Below are positions 1 to 8,236 of a DNA stretch of 64,000 bases, piece after piece. Each line of letters starts with the position of its first letter. Position 1 is the first letter of the stretch. The stretch comes from Hyphomonas adhaerens MHS-3 (GTDB lineage: Bacteria > Pseudomonadota > Alphaproteobacteria > Caulobacterales > Hyphomonadaceae), in the NCBI RefSeq assembly GCF_000685235.1, contig NZ_ARYH01000003.1, positions 1-64,000 on the forward strand. The letters are read 5' to 3'. The notes below the pieces were generated by a model that had not been told where the DNA came from, made no database searches, and saw only the letters and a list, made by a program, of their open reading frames with translations. Position numbers and translations under genes: made by a program.

Positions 1-1411
1 CGCTCTCCAGTTTGAATGACTGGACGGCGGTGTCGGCCCAAGTGGGGACGGTGAGGGAGAGGCGGCCGGCATCGACCGACCAGTCCGAGACCTCGCCGCC
101 ATACTGGGTCACCGAGGTCACAGGCCCCAGCCCCTCCGGCAGGCTGACTTTCAGCGTCTGCGCCTCCGGCACGCCGAACACATGCAGGTAAAGCGCTCCG
201 TCGCGGCGCGTCGCACCGACCGGCACGCCGCCCGCCTCACGCTCAGGCAGCTCAACCGGCCGCGTCCCGAGGATCGACGGACCCGCCGTCTCCAGCCACG
301 CCCCCGCCGCTTCAAGCCGCTCCGCCTGCCCCGGCGGGATCACGGTGTCGCCACGCGGGCCGACATTCAGCAGAACATTCCCGTTGAAGCATGCCGCCCG
401 CGCCAGCATCGCCACAAGGTCGTCGCGCGTCAGATAGTCGGCGTCCGTCTCGTTGCGATTGTACGCAAAGGAGTGGCCCATGCCCCGCGTCGTCTCCCAC
501 ACAAAGGGCAGGATCCGGTCGAACATGCCGTATTCCGGCGTGCGCACATCCCACACCGCCGGCTTCGGCGGCAGCAGGCCTGTCAGCCCTTCCGGCTTGT
601 CGAACGCATCTGCCGGCAGCTGCCCGTCCGGCGCGATCCAGCGGTCATTCGTCAGCCCCTCCGGGACCGCATTGTAATACTTCGCGAGCACGTCATACGA
701 GGCCTGCGCCGACGGATAGGCGATGTCGTTCCAGAGATAATCCGGACGATAACGCGTGATCAGTTCTTCATACTGGGCCGTCGCATAATCCGTATACCCT
801 TCGGCCTCGCCCGGGATCGACGTCATGAAGTCCATGAAGCTCTCGATCCGCTGGTGCTTGAACGTCCAGTCCACGCCCCCGGAATAGTAGACCCCGAACT
901 TCAGGCCCTCGGCCCGCACCGCCTCCGCAAGTTCGCCGACCACGTCCCGCTCGGTATGCCAGCCAGGCCGGTTCGGGTTCTCCACCTCGCTCGGCCACAG
1001 GGCGAACCCGTCATGATGCTTGGTCACCAGCACCACATAGCCCGCCCCGGACCGGCGGAACAGACGCGCCCAGGCCACCGGATCCCAGCCGGACAGCGAC
1101 GCATTGAATGCCTCTCCGAAGCGCTCGTACGGATAGTCAGACCCATACGTCTCGGCATGATACCGCGCCGTCGCGCCATCCTCGAACAGCATCGTGTTTT
1201 GGTACCAGGCTGCGTAGGGGGTGTTCGCGAAGCCCTGTTTTTCATCTGCAGGGTCGATCTTGTCGATGGCCAGTTTGTGCGGCGCGAAGGCCGGAATCGA
1301 GTACGGTCCCCAGTGGATGAAGATGCCGAACTTCGCGTCCAGGAACCAGTCCGGAACCTCATGGGAAGACAGGCTCTCTGCCGTAGGCTGATAAAGCGCC
1401 TTGTCAGACAT
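1..1411 (-). CDS. alpha-L-fucosidase, GH29 family (3' end cut by window edge)
   Basis: Retaining glycoside hydrolase that releases terminal alpha-L-fucose. 470 codons are visible and the C-terminus runs off the left edge. The N-terminal region reads VPDWFLDAKFGIFIHWGPYS, typical of GH29, followed by TKHHDGFALWPS and a YLWNDIAYP segment whose Asp (about residue 229) aligns with the family nucleophile. No signal peptide is visible, so the enzyme probably acts inside the cell on imported fucosylated oligosaccharides (inference). I chose the ATG at 1411 because GAGG lies 9 nt upstream; an in-frame ATG at 1420 is possible but badly spaced. It is divergent from the mutarotase and belongs with the symporter and TonB receptor to its right. 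The long plus-strand open frame at 182-1522 is its antisense shadow. Confidence 0.93.
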   Translation of the reverse strand, partial: MSDKALYQPTAESLSSHEVPDWFLDAKFGIFIHWGPYSIPAFAPHKLAIDKIDPADEKQGFANTPYAAWYQNTMLFEDGATARYHAETYGSDYPYERFGEAFNASLSGWDPVAWARLFRRSGAGYVVLVTKHHDGFALWPSEVENPNRPGWHTERDVVGELAEAVRAEGLKFGVYYSGGVDWTFKHQRIESFMDFMTSIPGEAEGYTDYATAQYEELITRYRPDYLWNDIAYPSAQASYDVLAKYYNAVPEGLTNDRWIAPDGQLPADAFDKPEGLTGLLPPKPAVWDVRTPEYGMFDRILPFVWETTRGMGHSFAYNRNETDADYLTRDDLVAMLARAACFNGNVLLNVGPRGDTVIPPGQAERLEAAGAWLETAGPSILGTRPVELPEREAGGVPVGATRRDGALYLHVFGVPEAQTLKVSLPEGLGPVTSVTQYGGEVSDWSVDAGRLSLTVPTWADTAVQSFKLES

Positions 1412-1692
1412 TCGGACCATCCTCGCGCATTCTGTTGCGAATGCAGCAGCATTGACTGCTGTCCATGTCCCTGTTCCTCCCTGTTCGCGATCTCTGTCTT
1501 GTCGCTCTGGTTGAATTGCTAAACCAGTTGCGTTTTATATGCAAGCAGCTTGTTCGTATATGAACCTTATTGACCGCGCGGAAAGTGACTGGGAACACGA
1601 CAGGCGACCGGCGCGCACAAGCCGGACAAGACGCACCGGCCGGCACACAATGGTCCGGTCACCCGGGAACGAAACGATACGAGGAAACCCCG
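1412..1692. promoter_or_regulatory. divergent promoter region, fucosidase / mutarotase
   Basis: 281 bases between two divergent sugar genes. The stretch 1520-1570 is markedly AT-rich for this genome and holds the near-palindrome GTTCGTATATGAAC (1552-1565, 12 of 14 positions symmetric) and a related TTTTATATGCAA just upstream (about 1533-1544). A similar TATATGAAAC core occurs on the other strand in front of the IclR gene at 2909-2923. I infer an operator region for one of the two local regulators. The last bases before the mutarotase contain its ribosome binding site (GAGG, 1681-1684). No other gene is seen here. Confidence 0.5.
1552..1565. promoter_or_regulatory. operator-like near-palindrome GTTCGTATATGAAC
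   Basis: Fourteen-base inverted repeat with one mismatched central pair, in the divergent fucosidase/mutarotase promoter. IclR-family operators are commonly short palindromes of this size, and an IclR gene lies 500 bases away. Assignment to that regulator is inference. Confidence 0.35.
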
Positions 1693-2022
1693 ATGCAACG
1701 CATGGCATTCATGATCCGGCTGAAGCCTGAAAAGATACCGGAATACAAAGACTTGCACGCAAACGCCTGGCCGGGGATCCTGAAACAGATCTCCGCCTGC
1801 AATATCCGCAACTACACGATCTTCCTGCGCCAGCCGGAAAATCTGCTGGTCGGCGTCTACGAATATCACGGCGATGACCATGACGCGGACATGGCCAGGA
1901 TGGGCGAGGATCCGGAAACCCGGAAATGGTGGGCCCTGACCGACCCCTGCCAGATGCCGCTCGAATCAGCGGGGCCCGGCGAGTGGTGGAGTCCGCTGGA
2001 AGAGGTGTTTCACCATGATTAG
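1693..2022 (+). CDS. L-rhamnose/L-fucose mutarotase, RhaM family (DUF718)
   Basis: Interconverts alpha and beta anomers of a 6-deoxy-hexose before catabolism. 109 residues, close to the 104 of E. coli RhaM. Y18 and H22 fall in PEYKDLHANAWP, in the same places as Tyr18 and catalytic His22 of RhaM; the paired tryptophans of KWWALTDPC and the C-terminal LEEVFHHD also match the family. Start chosen at 1693 (GAGG 8 nt upstream); the frame is open further upstream to 1570, but that extension is Arg/Thr-rich and lacks family similarity. Members of this family act on rhamnose or fucose; the neighbouring fucosidase favours fucose. It is divergent from the fucosidase. Confidence 0.88.
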   Translation: MQRMAFMIRLKPEKIPEYKDLHANAWPGILKQISACNIRNYTIFLRQPENLLVGVYEYHGDDHDADMARMGEDPETRKWWALTDPCQMPLESAGPGEWWSPLEEVFHHD

Positions 2023-2091
2023 CGCCAGACCATAGCGGATCATGCCGGACCATGACGGACGACCAGATGTCCTGACCTGACTGAAACCGGA

Positions 2092-2868
2092 CTAGGCCGC
2101 GCCTGCCTGCACATGCCCGAGCGCCGCGGATATCCGCGCGGCGGCGGCCGCGACCATTCCGGGTGCCTCCGCCAGGGACACCCTGGCGCGGCGGGTCACG
2201 ACAAACGGCACCGTGAGGCTGGCGACCGCCCCGCTGCTGGCCGAGTCGAAAATCGGTGCGCCGATATCCGTCACGCCGTCCACCATCCGCGACGGCATGG
2301 ACACGTGCCCGGTCTCCAGCACTGATGGGGCATTCGCCTGGAGGGCTTTGATCTCTTCCGCAGACACGCCGCCCGCCTTCAGGTCTTCAACCATTTTCTC
2401 GCGCTGGAACGGGGTCGCGAACGAGAACAGCACCAGGCCCGAAGCGGATTTCATGATCGACCGGCGGTGCCCGAGCCGGACACTGAACCCGACATCATCC
2501 GGGCTTTCCGTCCGGGCGATCACGACGATCTGGTCAAAGCTGACCACGGCGAGCTGAATGGACTGCATCATCTCCGCCGCCAGTTCCGACATCACCGGCA
2601 GGGCCGCCTGGTGCAGGTCGGCCTTGGGCGGAGACCGCATCCCGACCTCGAACAGGCGGTTCGACAATTGCAGCTTTTCCGGATCGTCCGTACGCTCAAC
2701 ATAGCCGCGCATTTCGAGCACGACGACCATGCGGTAAATCTCGCTCCGCGACCGGCCGAGACTCCGTGCAATGTCGGATATGGATTGGGGTGTCCGCATG
2801 CCGGCCAGGCATTCGAGAATGTCGAGCCCCTTTTCGAGCGCGGGTGCCTTATAGGGGGCTTCTGCCAT
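2092..2868 (-). CDS. IclR-family transcriptional regulator
   Basis: 258-residue regulator with an N-terminal winged helix (ALEKGLDILECLAG..., IARSLGRSRSEIYRMV, residues about 10-65) and the C-terminal IclR effector-binding domain (SIMKSASGLVLFSFA; VTDIGAPIFDSASSGAVASL). Such proteins sense small metabolites, often sugar acids, and regulate adjacent catabolic genes. The start is placed at MAEAPYKAPALEKG (2868); the frame is open to 2976 but the extra 36 residues do not resemble the family. The ribosome binding site is weak. The gene points away from the MFS/TonB genes. An AT-rich motif at 2909-2923 upstream of the chosen start may be its autoregulatory site. Confidence 0.9.
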   Translation of the reverse strand: MAEAPYKAPALEKGLDILECLAGMRTPQSISDIARSLGRSRSEIYRMVVVLEMRGYVERTDDPEKLQLSNRLFEVGMRSPPKADLHQAALPVMSELAAEMMQSIQLAVVSFDQIVVIARTESPDDVGFSVRLGHRRSIMKSASGLVLFSFATPFQREKMVEDLKAGGVSAEEIKALQANAPSVLETGHVSMPSRMVDGVTDIGAPIFDSASSGAVASLTVPFVVTRRARVSLAEAPGMVAAAAARISAALGHVQAGAA

Positions 2869-2908
2869 TCTTTGCCCATCTTTACCGGCCGGCCCACCGC
2901 CAGCCTTT

Positions 2909-2923
2909 GTTTCATATATAAAA
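2909..2923. promoter_or_regulatory. operator-like AT-rich site upstream of IclR gene
   Basis: GTTTCATATATAAAA resembles the reverse complement of the 1552-1565 site (GTTCATATACGAAC), sharing a GTT(T)CATATA half. It stands out in a GC-rich setting directly upstream of the chosen iclR start. A shared operator is inference. Confidence 0.3.
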
Positions 2924-3018
2924 TTGTATGCCACAGGTGCTTCACCCATGCAATAAGGGGGCCGGTCCGCCTTCACGCCACAGCGCCGCTCCGGACAGGG
3001 CCAGCGACAGGGTCAGGC

Positions 3019-3690
3019 TTATGCCTCCAGCAGGGTCCGGGCCGCTGCCTCCCCCATGCGCATCGCTTCTTTGACCTCAGCGGCCAGCTTCCCCCGGCGC
3101 GGATTTTCCACCCATCTCTGAAGTGGCAGGAATGCACTCGCCAACAGCAGGGCCGCCACGATATCGGGACGCAATTCCTTTTGACGGTCCAGACCGAACT
3201 CCGCCGCCACATAGTCGGCAATCACGGATTTTCGCTCCCGGTCATATTCCGACCATGCAAAGGCCAGCTCATCATCCGTCGCAAGAGCATACCACAGCGT
3301 GTGCGCGGGCTTGTCGCTCGCTTCGAGCATCTCGGCCAGTGCCAGCGTTTCCGCCGTCACGAACGCGAATACGGATTGCGCTTCACGGCTCTGGAACGCG
3401 CGCGCACGCAAATCGTCCAGCTCGCCGGCGGCAAGGCTGCGCGCAAGTTCGCTTTTGGACTTGAAGTGTGTGAACAGGGTCGTGACATGCACGTCCGCGC
3501 CATCGGCGATCGCCTGCATGGTCGTCGGGCCATACCCTTCGGTGCTGAAGAGGCCGGCAGCCACTTCAAGCAGTTTCGCCCGCGTCTTTCGGCGACGCTC
3601 CGTCCGCCGCGGATACCGGATTTCGGCATCCGGCTGAGACACTGCGCCCACGGCAGATCCTGACTTTTTTGTCGTGGGTCGTTTCGACAT
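3019..3690 (-). CDS. TetR/AcrR-family transcriptional regulator
   Basis: 223 residues. The N-terminal helix-turn-helix is clear: RAKLLEVAAGLFSTEGYGPT, then MQAIADGADVHVTTLFTHF (about residues 38-85), preceded by a basic tail (YPRRTERRRKTR). The C-terminal domain is variable, as usual for ligand-binding TetR proteins. GAGG sits 6 nt before the ATG. It is encoded on the same strand as the IclR gene and just downstream of the symporter. Its target is not evident; control of the adjacent sugar transport genes is plausible but unproven. Two one-component regulators side by side in one sugar cluster is somewhat unusual. Confidence 0.87.
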   Translation of the reverse strand: MSKRPTTKKSGSAVGAVSQPDAEIRYPRRTERRRKTRAKLLEVAAGLFSTEGYGPTTMQAIADGADVHVTTLFTHFKSKSELARSLAAGELDDLRARAFQSREAQSVFAFVTAETLALAEMLEASDKPAHTLWYALATDDELAFAWSEYDRERKSVIADYVAAEFGLDRQKELRPDIVAALLLASAFLPLQRWVENPRRGKLAAEVKEAMRMGEAAARTLLEA

Positions 3691-3825
3691 ACTACCTCAC
3701 TTTACCCTGCCCGGCCCCGGGCATTCTAACAACACTGGCGGCAAGGCGCGACACGGCCGGGCACAGGCCCTCAAATGCGTACACCTGATTAGTCCGTTCC
3801 CCTGCGAACGATTTGCATAGTCCGG

Positions 3826-5295
3826 TCACGCTGTCCCCCTCTGCTCGTTTGATCCGGCAGCCTGCTTCTTCGCAAGAGCCTCGACTGCATTTTGATGGCT
3901 CTCACGGGAAACAGGATAAAAGCTCATGCAGACAAGCGCGACGGACGTGAAGCCCAGCGTCACCAGCGCAAACACGATGGCGAGATTATCTACCGTAACC
4001 GCATCAACCTGTCCCGGTTTGGCATCTTGCGGAAAGCCCACCAATGTCAGCACCAGGCCGGAAAACAGTATGCCCATGCCGGACACGGTCTTGTTTACGA
4101 ACGAAGTCGCCGAAAAGATCAGCCCTTCTGACTGGCGCCCTGTCGAAAGCAGGATCTGTTCGGTGACATCCGCAACCATCGACACGGTCAGAATTGCCGC
4201 CGCGACCACCGCCATCGCCACGATCGTGAAGAAGCCGAACAACAGAACGAGGAGCGCCGGATCTCCATTCGGCGGAAACAGGCCCGCCAGCCGCAGGCCA
4301 ATCGGCGTGACGATTGCGGCAAGCGTCAGGGCATAGAGCGCCAGCGTGGTCCATTTTTTGCCGAACCGTTTCGACAGCGGCAGGACGATCACAAACGCCA
4401 GAACCACGCCGAGCAGGCCGCTGGATGTCAGCAGGGCAATCTGGTCTGACGACAATTGCCAGAAATAGGTTTGCATATAGATCAGCAGCGCCGCGTTCAG
4501 CCCACCGGACATGGACCCGAAAATGCTGCCGATCAGGATCGGCGCATTGACCCGGTGAAACAGGGTTCCGGCCATCTCCTTCACCGTTTTCAGCAGGCTT
4601 TGCCGCGGCGGCGGCGGTGGAAGCGGCAGCCCCGCAATGCGGCGGTGCGTGCCGATGCTTGAAATGAAAATGGCCGTCGCCATCAGCGGGGCGGATATCC
4701 AGGCATACCGGGCATAGCCCGAGGCATCGAGCAGTCCGCCGGGCGCAGCAGGATCATCGGCAAAAATGACCGCGAACACGAAGACACCCATCAGGATGCC
4801 GCCGACCACGCCGAAGAAGAAGCGGAAAGAGACAAGTTCCGTGCGCTCGTCATAATCCTGGGTAAACTCTGCCAGAAGCGCTGTAGACGGAATTTCGTAG
4901 ACACCGATCATGACCCGGGTCGCGCTTGCCACCAGGAGGAGGTAAGCGAACAGAACCGTGTCGGACGCCCCCGCTGGCGGCAGCCAGAGCAGGAAGTAGA
5001 AAATGCCGACCGGCAGGACCGAGGCATACATGAAGGGGTGGCGGCGCCCCCATTTGCTGCGCAGGGTGTCGGACCATTGACCGACAACCGGATCGAGCAC
5101 CGCATCGGCGACCATGGCGATCATGATCGCCATGCCGACCCAGGCCGCCGGCAAGCCGACGACCTGATTGTAATAGATCATCAGCAGGGCGTTGAAGCCG
5201 TTGTCCTTGATTCCGAACGCAATGGTGCCGACCCCGTAGACCAGTTTCGTGGCCCACGGGACCCGCTGCTTCCCGACGGCTTCTCCCTGCCCCAT
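3826..5295 (-). CDS. GPH-family sugar:cation symporter (MFS)
   Basis: 489-residue inner-membrane transporter with about 12 hydrophobic helices. The helix II segment MVADAVLDPVVGQWSD (D64, D68) matches the cation-binding DxxxD of the MelB/GPH family, followed by the loop SKWGRRHPF between helices II and III. GPH proteins import glycosides or sugars with Na+ or H+. The gene begins 8 nt after the TonB receptor stop, so the two are almost certainly cotranscribed: outer-membrane uptake, then inner-membrane import. The substrate is inferred to be fucose or a fucosylated oligosaccharide from the fucosidase nearby; uronides and xylosides are alternatives for this family. Confidence 0.88.
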   Translation of the reverse strand: MGQGEAVGKQRVPWATKLVYGVGTIAFGIKDNGFNALLMIYYNQVVGLPAAWVGMAIMIAMVADAVLDPVVGQWSDTLRSKWGRRHPFMYASVLPVGIFYFLLWLPPAGASDTVLFAYLLLVASATRVMIGVYEIPSTALLAEFTQDYDERTELVSFRFFFGVVGGILMGVFVFAVIFADDPAAPGGLLDASGYARYAWISAPLMATAIFISSIGTHRRIAGLPLPPPPPRQSLLKTVKEMAGTLFHRVNAPILIGSIFGSMSGGLNAALLIYMQTYFWQLSSDQIALLTSSGLLGVVLAFVIVLPLSKRFGKKWTTLALYALTLAAIVTPIGLRLAGLFPPNGDPALLVLLFGFFTIVAMAVVAAAILTVSMVADVTEQILLSTGRQSEGLIFSATSFVNKTVSGMGILFSGLVLTLVGFPQDAKPGQVDAVTVDNLAIVFALVTLGFTSVALVCMSFYPVSRESHQNAVEALAKKQAAGSNEQRGTA

Positions 5296-5303
5296 GACGG
5301 CCC

Positions 5304-7877
5304 CTAGAAGTGCATCTGGAGCTGGACGCCGAAGGTTCGCGGCGCGGTGAGATAGTAGGTTTTCGAAATGCCGGAGGGCAGCAACCTCACCGCACCGGTT
5401 GCGCCATCATACCCCTGTTCGTCGAACAGGTTCTTCACATAGCCCACAACCCGGAACGCATCCGACTGGCTGGTCCAGACGCCGACCAGATCAATCTGGC
5501 TGGATGAGGGCGTCTGCGTGTAGTCGCGATTGAAGATGCCGTGATAGGTTTCATCCTGCCAGGAATAATTGGCCGACAGGGTCAGGTCTCCACGGTCCCC
5601 GAGCGGCACATCATAGCTGGCATTCACGCCGATCTTGTTCGGGACAGTCCGCGGCAGCATCTCGCCCTTCAGGCTTTGCGGCTGATTGCCATTGGAGTCG
5701 GGGGTTCCGACCGGCTGGGCACCGGGCTGCAGACCGAGCGGGTCCGCCACATCGATGAAGCAACAGGCGTCCTGAACCTCGGAGTCGTTGTAGGCGTAAC
5801 TCATGAGAATCCGGACATTGTCTGCCGGGGTGAAGCGCGCCTCCAGCTCCAGTCCCTGCGCCTCAGCATCTGCGATGTTGAAGAACCGGGTCCGCGTGAT
5901 GCCGTTCTCCACCACGTCCAGCGGAACCTGCAGGCCGTCATAGGAATAGTGATAGGCCGTTGCATTCAGCTGCAATGTGCTGCCGAAGCCTTTCTTCACG
6001 CCCAGCTCGAAGGCGTCCAGCAACTCCTCGTCCGTCTGCGGGAACTGGCTGATGCCCCCCGCATTGAAGCCGCCGGATTTGTAGCCCCGGCTATAGCGGA
6101 AAAAGTAGTTGGTCTGATCATCAGGCTGCCACTGGATGCCCGCCACGCCAGACAAGGCGTTCCAGGCATTGGCGAGCTGCCGGCTGGCCAGGCCTGTCGC
6201 GGGATCGATCGTGACGCTGCTGTCCACGCCCGCTGCCGGCGCGAAGGAAATCGATGCCGCCGTCAGGTCTACCGCAGGCGCCAGCGCCCCCGACCCGCCA
6301 AGGGTGAGACCGGGCACAATGCCGTACCCGATCACACGGACCGCCTCGGAACCGGACTTTTCATCCATGGAATACCGGAGACCGCCTGTCAGCGTGACAG
6401 TGTCGGTCAGGTCGTAGTCCATTTGTCCGAACACGGCATAGGACTCCGTATTCAGATCGGACAGGGCAGTGACATAATCGCCGTCAGGATTGGGCGCTGC
6501 GGCGATCGGCGCCAGGATCTGCGGCTGGTCTGCATTGCCGAAGTGGGATTCCTGATGGAAATCCTCCTCATAGGCATACGCCCCCACGATCCACCAAAGC
6601 CCGTCATCAGTGGTCGACTGGGCCGTCAGTTCGTGGCTCCAGAAGGACCGGTCCTCGATATAGCCGAAGGTGCGGGAGGGATAGATCGTCGCCGCGCTGC
6701 AGACCGGGCCGAGATTCTCGATCAGCCACTGGCAGTTCGGCCCGCCGGTCAGGAGCTCACCGGCCAACGGGTTCGCCGCGTCGAGCGGGTAATCGTACGA
6801 GGTGATGCTCGTCCCGTCATCGTCCCGGAACGAGTCATAGTAATACGTCCGGTAGCCGCCGAGATATTTGATGTCGATCGTCGGCAGGCTCCACGTCGCC
6901 ACGGTGGCAATGCCGTAGGCATCGTCGAGTTCCGAGTGCGTCGGCGTGTTCACGTTGAATTTGCGGATATCGTCGGCACCGGGGTTCGACACCGCGTTCC
7001 CTTCCTGCGTATAGCCCGGCACGAGGTAGCCAAAAGCCGCCCCCGGGGTGAGGTAGCCGGTCGGGAACGGGAACAGGTCATAGGGGCTGCCCAGATTGGT
7101 GGTCCGATTCCGCAGCGTGCTGTTGGTGGTATCCGCCTTGAACCAGACTGACAGCGAGTCCGTCACATCGGCATCGAGCTGGAACTCAAGATAGGTGGTC
7201 TCATTGGCGCCGGCCTCGCTCGGCCCGCCCGCCACATTGTCGAAATAGCCGTCATCCTGGTTCTGGTATGACCCGCCCAGTTTCGCCCGCACCCGGTCGC
7301 TGAGGGGGCCTGAGACGCTCGCCTCGACAGAGGTCGTCCCGAAATTGCCGACCGTGAAACGGATATCCCGCGCCAGCGTGTCTTCCGGGCGTTTGGAGAT
7401 GACGTTGATCGCACCGCCGATGGAGTTGCGTCCATACAGCGTGCCTTGCGGGCCGCGCAGCACTTCCACCCGCTCGATGAAAAAGTCGCTCTTTGCAACG
7501 GCGGAGGTCGAAGAGTCATAAATTCCGTCGGAATAGGTCGCGACGCCGGGGTCTGACCCGTTGGTGTTCGTCTGACGCCCCACGCCCCGGACAAACACCC
7601 GGTCATCCCCCGCGGAGAAAGACAGGCTTGGCGTGAAACGGGCGAAATCAGACAGGTTCTCAATCGCGAGTTCCTGTCGGACATCTGCCGTATACGCCGT
7701 CACGGAGACCGGCACATCGTTGAGATCCTGCTCCCGCTTGACCGCGGTGACAGTCACTTCATCAAGCTTCCTGACCCGGTCCTGATCTGCGTCGCCCGAC
7801 TCCTCCTGCGCCATAGCGGGATGACTCACGCCGAGCGCGATCATGCTGGCGGCCACCAGCAAGTTGATCCGTTTCAT
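5304..7877 (-). CDS. TonB-dependent outer-membrane receptor
   Basis: 857 residues. Signal peptide of about 23 residues ending HPAMA; TonB-box-like LDEVTVTA near residue 40; plug domain with SVTAYTADV, VFVRGVGRQ, and the conserved VEVLRGPQGTLYGRNSIGGA; a 22-strand barrel C-terminal to this, ending in the aromatic QLQMHF expected for outer-membrane insertion. It imports large substrates using TonB energy. Coupled by 8 nt to the GPH symporter, so the cargo is probably a carbohydrate rather than a siderophore (inference). Ribosome binding site GGGAGG/AAGGAA directly upstream. Confidence 0.95.
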   Translation of the reverse strand: MKRINLLVAASMIALGVSHPAMAQEESGDADQDRVRKLDEVTVTAVKREQDLNDVPVSVTAYTADVRQELAIENLSDFARFTPSLSFSAGDDRVFVRGVGRQTNTNGSDPGVATYSDGIYDSSTSAVAKSDFFIERVEVLRGPQGTLYGRNSIGGAINVISKRPEDTLARDIRFTVGNFGTTSVEASVSGPLSDRVRAKLGGSYQNQDDGYFDNVAGGPSEAGANETTYLEFQLDADVTDSLSVWFKADTTNSTLRNRTTNLGSPYDLFPFPTGYLTPGAAFGYLVPGYTQEGNAVSNPGADDIRKFNVNTPTHSELDDAYGIATVATWSLPTIDIKYLGGYRTYYYDSFRDDDGTSITSYDYPLDAANPLAGELLTGGPNCQWLIENLGPVCSAATIYPSRTFGYIEDRSFWSHELTAQSTTDDGLWWIVGAYAYEEDFHQESHFGNADQPQILAPIAAAPNPDGDYVTALSDLNTESYAVFGQMDYDLTDTVTLTGGLRYSMDEKSGSEAVRVIGYGIVPGLTLGGSGALAPAVDLTAASISFAPAAGVDSSVTIDPATGLASRQLANAWNALSGVAGIQWQPDDQTNYFFRYSRGYKSGGFNAGGISQFPQTDEELLDAFELGVKKGFGSTLQLNATAYHYSYDGLQVPLDVVENGITRTRFFNIADAEAQGLELEARFTPADNVRILMSYAYNDSEVQDACCFIDVADPLGLQPGAQPVGTPDSNGNQPQSLKGEMLPRTVPNKIGVNASYDVPLGDRGDLTLSANYSWQDETYHGIFNRDYTQTPSSSQIDLVGVWTSQSDAFRVVGYVKNLFDEQGYDGATGAVRLLPSGISKTYYLTAPRTFGVQLQMHF

Positions 7878-8236
7878 TTCCTTATTCCTCCCAAAGACAT
7901 TCGCCTGCTGAGTCTTCGCCCAGTCGATGAGAAGGCTAATATCGATTATTCTAGTTGTATAGTGTTATCTTGCTCCCGCGTTGTCGAGAGCGGGTCCCCC
8001 CATGCCAGGATTGTTCGCCATCACCGCGCGTCTGCAGGCGGAAACGGGCATTTCTTGCGCATTCGGAAATCTGTCCCTGGTGCCAGCATTCGCGGCCATG
8101 GCTCCATTCTGCTCGTGCCCACAAGGGACAGGATGAGGAGCAGGTAAATCAGCACAAGCACGATCACAGAGCGCACCTGTCAGTGCGAACGCTTCCTTGG
8201 CGTCCCGGCAGCCCCTGAATGACCGGCTCATCCCCT
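7878..8236. other. intergenic region between TonB receptor and aminotransferase
   Basis: 359 bases without a confident gene. The left part (7878-7980) is the AT-richer promoter region of the TonB receptor, including TAATATCGATTATTC near 7940. The remainder lies downstream of the aminotransferase gene. A minus-strand frame at 8021-8176, GTG start, would encode 51 residues beginning with a strongly hydrophobic helix (VIVLVLIYLLLILSLVG); its ribosome binding site is poor, so I list it only as a possibility. Another minus frame (7965-8231) has no recognisable features. No terminator with a clear T tract was found. Confidence 0.5.

Noticed and set aside
182-1522. Long plus-strand open frame of 446 codons
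   Set aside because: It is antisense to the GH29 fucosidase, which has clear family motifs; the plus-strand product is Arg/His-rich with no recognisable domain.
5541-7151. 536-codon plus-strand open frame
   Set aside because: Antisense to the TonB receptor barrel; composition is typical of a GC-rich shadow frame.
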